From NCBI GenBank assembly GCA_002803225.1, contig NXFV01001620.1, forward strand, positions 1 through 64,000: a DNA stretch of 64,000 nt. Direction: 5' to 3'. Below the pieces are notes generated by a model, which was not told where the DNA came from, did not search any database, and saw only the letters and a program-made list of their open reading frames with translations. The DNA comes from Gamarada debralockiae. Its lineage: Eukaryota > Ascomycota > Leotiomycetes > Helotiales > Hyphodiscaceae. Both the position numbers and the translations under genes were made by a program. Positions 58,511 through 64,000 of the stretch are shown piece by piece. Position 1 is the stretch's first letter, and each line of letters begins with the position of its first letter.

Positions 58511-59764
58511 CTACAACTTCGCAATCATCTTGTTGCCCTTCTGGATCCACTTAACGGCATCACCAACCAACTCGTCAACAACAGCCTTGGCGCTCTTTTT
58601 CTCGTTCACAACGGCGGCTGCCTTGCCCATCAAGAAAGGTCTTGCGTTATCCATGGTCTCGTCATCGATATCATCACCTGCGAAAGATTAGACGATTTTC
58701 TTAGACCAGGAATTGCGCAACTTACCTAAAGTCTCAAAGTCGTGCTCAACGGGAATAACACCCTTGCTCGTAAGCTCCTTAATCTCAGCAGCGCGGTTCT
58801 CCTCCCAGTTGGCGATGTACGGGTTGTTTCGGACCCTGAGAGGTCGGCCAGTGAAGATAATTGTGCGGACGTTATCGTCGTGGCCAGCAGTTCGGACAGC
58901 CTCCTGGTGAGCCTTTGGTGCACCAGCCTCATCAGTCAAGATGAAGCGGGTACCGACCCAAACGGCGGAAGCACCAAGCATAAGAGCAGCAGCAACAGTT
59001 TGGCCATTGTAGATACCACCAGCAGCGATAACTTGGACGGGTGCGCCAGTCATTGGGCTTGTCTTGCCTCTGCAGAGATCGACAACAGCCGGGATCAAAA
59101 CAGTTGTAGGAACATCGCCAGTGTGTCCACCTCCTTCACCGCCTTGTGCGCAAATGATATCGACGCCGAGATCGAGGCACTTCTTGACGTGCTTCGGGTG
59201 ACCGATCATGTTCATGTAAAGGACGCCGGCCTTGTGGAGACGGTCGACGACATGCTGGGGTGGGACACCAACGGCGGAGACGAAGAGCTTTGCGCCGCTG
59301 TCGATTATGATGCTCACGAGTTCGTCGAGTTTGCCCTTAGTATAATCGTAGCTATTTGGATCATCGTGTCAGCAGCGGCACAATTGAATTGTAATCATGA
59401 AACGGGTGTCAGCATGCGATTGTGATTACTTTGTCTTTCTGGCGCTGCCACCGACTTGGGGAAGAAGCAAGTCAACACCAAATGGAGCGTTCTTGTCCTT
59501 GAGGAAGGACTTGAGCTCGGCGATTTGCTCGCGGAGCATGTCTGGTGTGTATCCAACTCCTCCGATGACACCGAGTCCTCCCGCATTGGTGACGGCGGCG
59601 GCGAGCTTCGGGCCAGCTGCAACGTTCATTCCTGCGAGGAGGATGGGGTGGTTGATTTTCAGGAGGTCCGTGACCGTTGTGCGGATTTGCTCTACGATTG
59701 ATTGTCAGTCAGCTTGCTGTCCAGTTGCTTGGGGCGACATGTGATACGTACGTTTTGAGGCCAT
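58511..59764 (-). CDS. Nitronate monooxygenase (2-nitropropane dioxygenase family)
   Basis: Four exons join in frame: 59764-59752, 59691-59430, 59351-58726, 58677-58511; 355 residues. The first coding exon is only 13 nt (MASK plus one base). A TIM barrel with FMN-site signatures is visible: HPILLAGMNVAAGPKLAAAV, GGLGVIGGVGYTPDML, LFVSAVGVPP, the phosphate-binding QGGEGGGHTGDVPTTVLIP and AAGGIYNGQTVAAALMLGA then WVGTRF. This flavoenzyme oxidises alkyl nitronates such as propionate-3-nitronate. The start is supported by the splice into MASK-QQIRTT, a usual N terminus for fungal members. Divergent from the folate gene. Confidence 0.94.
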
Positions 59765-60325
59765 CTTAATGGTGTTGTTGATTGTTGCTCGGTTACGGAT
59801 TTGCTTGTAGGAGCGGGACAGGATATTATAGAATTAGAGAGTGAGATGGGTAGGAAGAGGACAGATGTTTGGCAGAAGATGTAGAAAGAAACAGGAGGGA
59901 TGTAAAGATGGAAAGATTTATGAGGAAACACTGGTGGATGGTGGAGACTCGGCCTCCGATTTGCGCTAAACTCCACTCTTCTGGGGAAAGATGCCGAGGC
60001 AGGCGCTTCATTTTCCGGCATCACCTGCGAGGCTGAAGTAAGCACCAATTGATTAATGAACAAAGAATTTGCTGGCTCATGGACAAATAGAATGGAAACA
60101 TTTTGAAGGGCATAAATACAACAGACAGATTCCCCTTCATTTATGGACTTTCGACATTCACAAGTTTACTCGTAGATCACCAGATGAACTTTACTTCACG
60201 ATTTTACAGTGTAGGGGTATTGACGTGGTCACGTGATAGTCAAATTTTATTGCCACCAAACCTCAGTTAACTTCAAACGTTCAAGTCAGTCTCGTCATGA
60301 TCTCGTGAGCCACAAAATATCGTCG
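59765..60325. promoter_or_regulatory. Divergent promoter, nitronate monooxygenase / folate gene
   Basis: 561 bp between divergent ATGs. It contains a CCAAT motif near 60045 and a palindromic CACGTG at 60230-60235, about 90 bp upstream of the folate ATG, a site type bound by bHLH factors. No coding sequence seen. Confidence 0.5.
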
Positions 60326-62118
60326 ATGAAGGCCCTTCATCAAGGGCTTGCTGCCAGGGGGAGATCTCTGTCTTTGAAAAATGCCTTCCTTTCCAGAACC
60401 CTCAATGTTGCTACTCGAATCTCAACCGCAATGGCCTCGACACGGCATCACAGTTCCGCCACCGACCGCGTGAAAGCATCACCATGGTCTCAGCATCCAC
60501 TCAGAGTATCTACCCCCCTCAAGAATGATCCCAAATTACCATCAAATCGCAATATCTCAGCGAAACGAACGGCTTATATTGCTCTCGGAAGCAATCTTGG
60601 CGATCGCACCAGCTGGATTGAAAAGGCTTGCAATGAGATGTCGGCAAGAGGAATCAAGATCACAAGAACAAGCAGTCTCTGGGAAACAGAGCCAATGTAT
60701 GTTTTGGATCAGGACAGCTTCATCAATGGCGCTTGTGAGGTCAGTTTTCTTGCACCGTTTTAGCATGCACTTTTTATCGCCTAGGTCTCATTCAGAGCCG
60801 GATTGCATTCCGACGGTCTTCAAAGTCCCCCCTTGTTTTTCGAATTACCTTATTTGGAATTTATCTCGAAAGCTGACAATTACTTGGGCAGGTAGAAACA
60901 ACATTAGAACCTTTGGCCCTCTTAAATGAGCTTCAGAGTATAGAAAATGCGCTAGGCCGGAAAAAGATCATCGATAAAGGTCCCCGCAATATCGATCTTG
61001 ACATCCTTCTTTACAACGATGAAGTTGTCGATCACCAGAGACTCAAAATACCACATCCTGGCATGTATGAACGGGAGTTTGTACTTCGTCCTGTTGCAGA
61101 GTGAGTCGAGATGCTTTGTTGCTCTCTGAATAGTTACTGATAGCTCGTAAGACTCATACCTGGGAAGACCCTGGATCCAGCATTCCCATGGAAAGTCACA
61201 CAAGACTACCTGAATGCTCTGCCGCCTTCTCCATTGCCGTTGTCTACTCTTACGCCCATGGGATCCAGGATAGAACCTCTCCGTGCATTGAAGTCCAATC
61301 GCCAGACCGAAGTAATGGCCATCCTGAACGTGACCCCCGATTCTTTCTCCGATGGAGGCAAGCATTCAAAGGACTCCCTCGATACAACCTTCTCCTCCAA
61401 GATCCAAGGAGCTTCAATCATAGACTTTGGAGGCCAGTCCAGTGCTCCCTATGCAAAAGATGTATCAGCCGAAGAAGAGATCTCTCGAATTGTCCCAGTG
61501 ATCGAAAAATTTCGCCGGGATCCAGCCTATGACTCTAAAGCCATCAGTGTAGACACTTATCGAGCCTCCGTTGCAGAAGCAGCTGTGAAAGCAGGAGCAG
61601 ACATCATCAACGACATCTCCTCTGGCCAGCTAGACGCAGATATGCTCCCCGTCATGGCTCGTCTAGGCAAAACCGTCTGCCTAATGCATATGCGCGGAAC
61701 TCCCGCAACAATGAACAAGCTAACCAACTATTCCCCCCTCGGTCTTATTCCCACCATTGCCAACGATCTCCTTGAGCGTATAGCCGCAGCCGAAGCAGCT
61801 GGTATTCGTCGCTGGCGTATAATCTTGGATCCCGGTATCGGGTTCGCGAAGACGACGGCGCAGAATCTCGAAATCTTGAGGAATTTGGAGGAGTTGAGAG
61901 ATTGGCCAGGTCTTAGGGGCTTTCCGTGGTTGGTTGGATCGAGTAGGAAGAACTTCGTAGGTAAGATAACGGGTGTGAGGGAACCTCATGAGAGGACTTG
62001 GGGAACCGCGGCTACTATTGCGGCTGCTATTCAGGGCGGGGCGGATATTGTGAGAGTTCATGATGTGGAGGAGATGGTTCAAGTAGCTAAGATGTCGGAT
62101 GCGATTTGGCGTCCTTGA
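60326..62118 (+). CDS. FOL1: Bifunctional HPPK-DHPS of folate biosynthesis
   Basis: Exons 60326-60739, 60892-61100, 61152-62118 join in frame to 529 residues. Residues 1-80 are basic and Ser/Arg-rich, suitable as a mitochondrial targeting segment; MASTRHH at residue 36 could be an alternative start. HPPK (about 82-240): YIALGSNLGDR, ETEPMYVLDQ, GPRNIDLDILLY. DHPS (about 263-525): MAILNVTPDSFSDGG, IIDFGGQSSAP, SVDTYRASVAEAA, INDISSG, LMHMRGTPATM, DPGIGFAKT, GSSRKNFVG. It makes 7,8-dihydropteroate from hydroxymethyl-dihydropterin and p-aminobenzoate. Yeast Fol1 carries an N-terminal dihydroneopterin aldolase; there is no room for it here, so that enzyme must be encoded elsewhere. The third-exon acceptor is AAG. 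Confidence 0.94.
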
Positions 62119-63040
62119 ATATAATGTTCTTCTACCGTGTTCTTCGGCGTGTTTGTACTGTTTGCGTAGTCCAGTGACACCGCCAGGCTGAGATTGGTCT
62201 GGTGCAAATCGACCCGGTCCTATATATCTGCATGACATCTCATTCACCGAGGCTCTCCCCAGGCACCACAAGCACCATCCTGAGGGAGAGCAAGCTTTCT
62301 GGTCCTCGCCAATTCATTACGAAACTTCTCTCCTAAAACCTCTACCCACAACCATTTCCCACAATACCTCAAATTCAGAGCTATCTCCCTGAACGAACGC
62401 CTCTCCCAAACAACTCCTCTCGACAACGATATTGATATCGCCACAAATCTTCTTTCGCCACTCTCTCAGTCAATTCGTTTACCTTTTCCTTCCTTCATGC
62501 TATTCTCCTACCTACCAATCATTCTAGTCAGACCCCTCAGTCAAAAATGGCAGCAAAAGAGATGCTCTCTACCATAGCCTCGTCCAAGAGCGCATTGGTA
62601 ACATCCCCGCCTTCTTAGATGCTCTTGCCCGTCAAGCTAGTGCAGAATCAGCTGCGAAGGAGTTTGACGATTTGGTGGCCGCTGGATGGCCGTTCCCGAG
62701 CGCGTCTCCCTTCAAGCTTGCAATGCTGCTGGGTCAAGCTCTCCTACCGACGAAGGCTCCAGCTCTTCCATTGTGTTCGACACCGATGATACCGCCTCCG
62801 TTGCGTTTTCGACAACAACAACTATAGCCACATAAGCACCTCCGCCTGCTGTCGGTCCCCCTTCTCCCCGAAGTGCATAACATCCCCACTTTGACGGCAA
62901 GTAATATATTATTCAGCCCGCCTTAATCGCCATTTCCACCATGATGACCAGGAATAACGTCAAAGAGCTCTTCAATAAGCTTGGCATTGTGGTTGAGTAC
63001 GAAGTGTGGTGCGCCAAATGCGGGTGGTCCCGAGAGTGAA
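62119..63040. other. Gene fragments, not identified
   Basis: An open stretch around 62545-62800 lacks a good ATG and reads RIGNIPAFLDALARQ and AKEFDDLVAAGWPF; an adjacent frame is Ser/Thr-rich (SSSSIVFDTDDTASV). A 32-codon frame at 62941-63039 ends VWCAKCGWSRE. Could be exons of a gene that lost its start. No family recognised. Confidence 0.25.
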
Positions 63041-63054
63041 GTAGAGAGTCTCCG

Positions 63055-63263
63055 TGGTCATATGATAAGATAGGGCGTACCTAGTTGCCAGGAATTGCCT
63101 ATGCAATCCCTGCGTTGTGACGTGGGTATATAGGAACTAGGAGAGCTATCATCAACCTCCTGCTCATACTATCAATATAAGCTGTGAAGCTCATCAAGCT
63201 CATCAATGTAATATTACTACTGTGTACTGTCACTATTACCATAACCGCTCTGACCTTCTGACA
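63055..63263 (+). repeat. Possible solo LTR
   Basis: A stretch that begins TGGTCATATGATAAG, has a TATA-like GGGTATATAGG near 63125, then CT- and CATC-rich sequence, and ends CTTCTGACA. The TG...CA-type ends and promoter layout resemble a fungal retrotransposon LTR. No flanking duplication could be fixed and no second copy is in the window. Confidence 0.3.
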
Positions 63264-64000
63264 CTAGTCATAGTCGAGCCGATTTCATTGGGTCGAAACT
63301 AGCTGCATGATGTACGGTACCGTGTATGGGGACACCTGGAGCTGAAGAAGCCTTCGCTCTTTGAATTTTGATCAAGTATTGCCAGAATTTCCTACATCTC
63401 ACTAACCGCTAACTCGCTTTCTGTGCAGGTTCACGTATGGATTTAGTAGCAAGGCTTGAATGTATATATGTTTGATTCAAGGGATCGTCTCTAGTTAAGA
63501 TTAAACTCAAACGTCGTAAGTGGTTAGCCAAACGGAATAGTCTCCTCGCCGACCAGAACGATTTTTACTCTGAAATTATTTTAGGTTCGTTCACTTCTTC
63601 CAGTATGGCAAAAGTTTTTAATGTGCAGCATGTCCTCTGAGATTTTGGTAGAGCTGATCTCAGTACGCTTTGAAAGCGCTTCACCTCTTCATCGTTCACC
63701 ACTCCTGAAGGCTGATTGAAGATAGTTGAATTGAGGAGAGTCCCCTCCCTTTTAGTCCATCAAGAACAATAACGTGATACCCCATAAGCAGGAGCGCCGC
63801 GTTATGCTTCTACGTTGTTATCAACGCCAAACCAGGTCTTACATGCAATAATCAGACCTTTGCGCCTAAGTTCATGAACCCCTCTCAGTGAACGTGCCTG
63901 TCTCCGTCTCAACAGTCCGGGTATTTTTGCATAACGCGAATCAGGCAATGACCTGTACTCCCTCTATACCTCTTAGCATCCGGTACAGATTCTTGTGCTG
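63264..64000. other. No recognisable feature to the window end
   Basis: Short frames only, no motifs on either strand. Confidence 0.4.

Noticed and set aside
58742..59425. 227-codon plus-strand frame
   Set aside because: Antisense to the nitronate monooxygenase, whose domain motifs and splice sites are clear.

Overview
This is a nuclear genome window from a filamentous ascomycete (Pezizomycotina). The support is gene structure (multi-exon genes with 47-60 bp GTAAGT-type introns ending in AG) and gene content: Zn2Cys6 regulator, HET-domain remnants, BTB protein, kelch and Ser/Thr-rich cell-surface proteins, a sugar porter, nitronate monooxygenase and a fused folate gene. It also holds repeats carrying many C-to-T type stops (CAG to TAG, TGG to TGA), as expected from repeat-induced point mutation. 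A leotiomycete is my guess only. Eight genes could be spliced by eye into fully open frames: Zn2Cys6 regulator, VOC protein, BTB-bromodomain protein, kelch membrane protein, giant glycoprotein, MFS transporter, UTP23, nitronate monooxygenase and HPPK-DHPS (nine if the small CxxC gene at 31.3-31.9 kb is left out, ten with it).

Layout. 0-3.2 kb: AT-rich decayed repeat interrupted by a 449-bp inverted-repeat element, then a tRNA-like relic. 3.2-7.9 kb: Zn2Cys6 regulator, divergent VOC gene, and a gene joining a BTB domain to an atypical bromodomain. 8.9-12.2 kb: a broken Argonaute gene with N-terminal zinc knuckles. 13.5-24.9 kb: two divergent surface-protein genes, a kelch membrane protein and a 17-exon, 1,587-residue repeat-rich glycoprotein with a C-terminal GPI-type hydrophobic tail. 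25.8-36.2 kb: accessory zone with two HET relics, a Myb/SANT-like relic, one small intact Cys/His gene, minisatellites and a 125-bp MITE. 36.9-38.7 kb: intact MFS sugar porter. 39.1-47.5 kb: a pogo/Fot1-like DNA transposon split by a complete Ty1/copia retrotransposon. 48-58 kb: kinase-like relic, intact UTP23, and long unidentified relics. 58.5-62.1 kb: divergent nitronate monooxygenase and bifunctional folate gene. 62.1-64 kb: unidentified fragments and a possible solo LTR.

Genes do not form an operon-like system. The pattern is islands of conserved housekeeping or surface genes separated by decayed mobile DNA and decayed defence/recognition genes (Argonaute, HET, kinase-like). The most unusual signal is inside the copia element: between integrase and reverse transcriptase, and in the same frame as the reverse transcriptase, there are three tandem Zn2Cys6-like cysteine clusters plus a partial fourth, a DNA-binding module I do not associate with copia pol.
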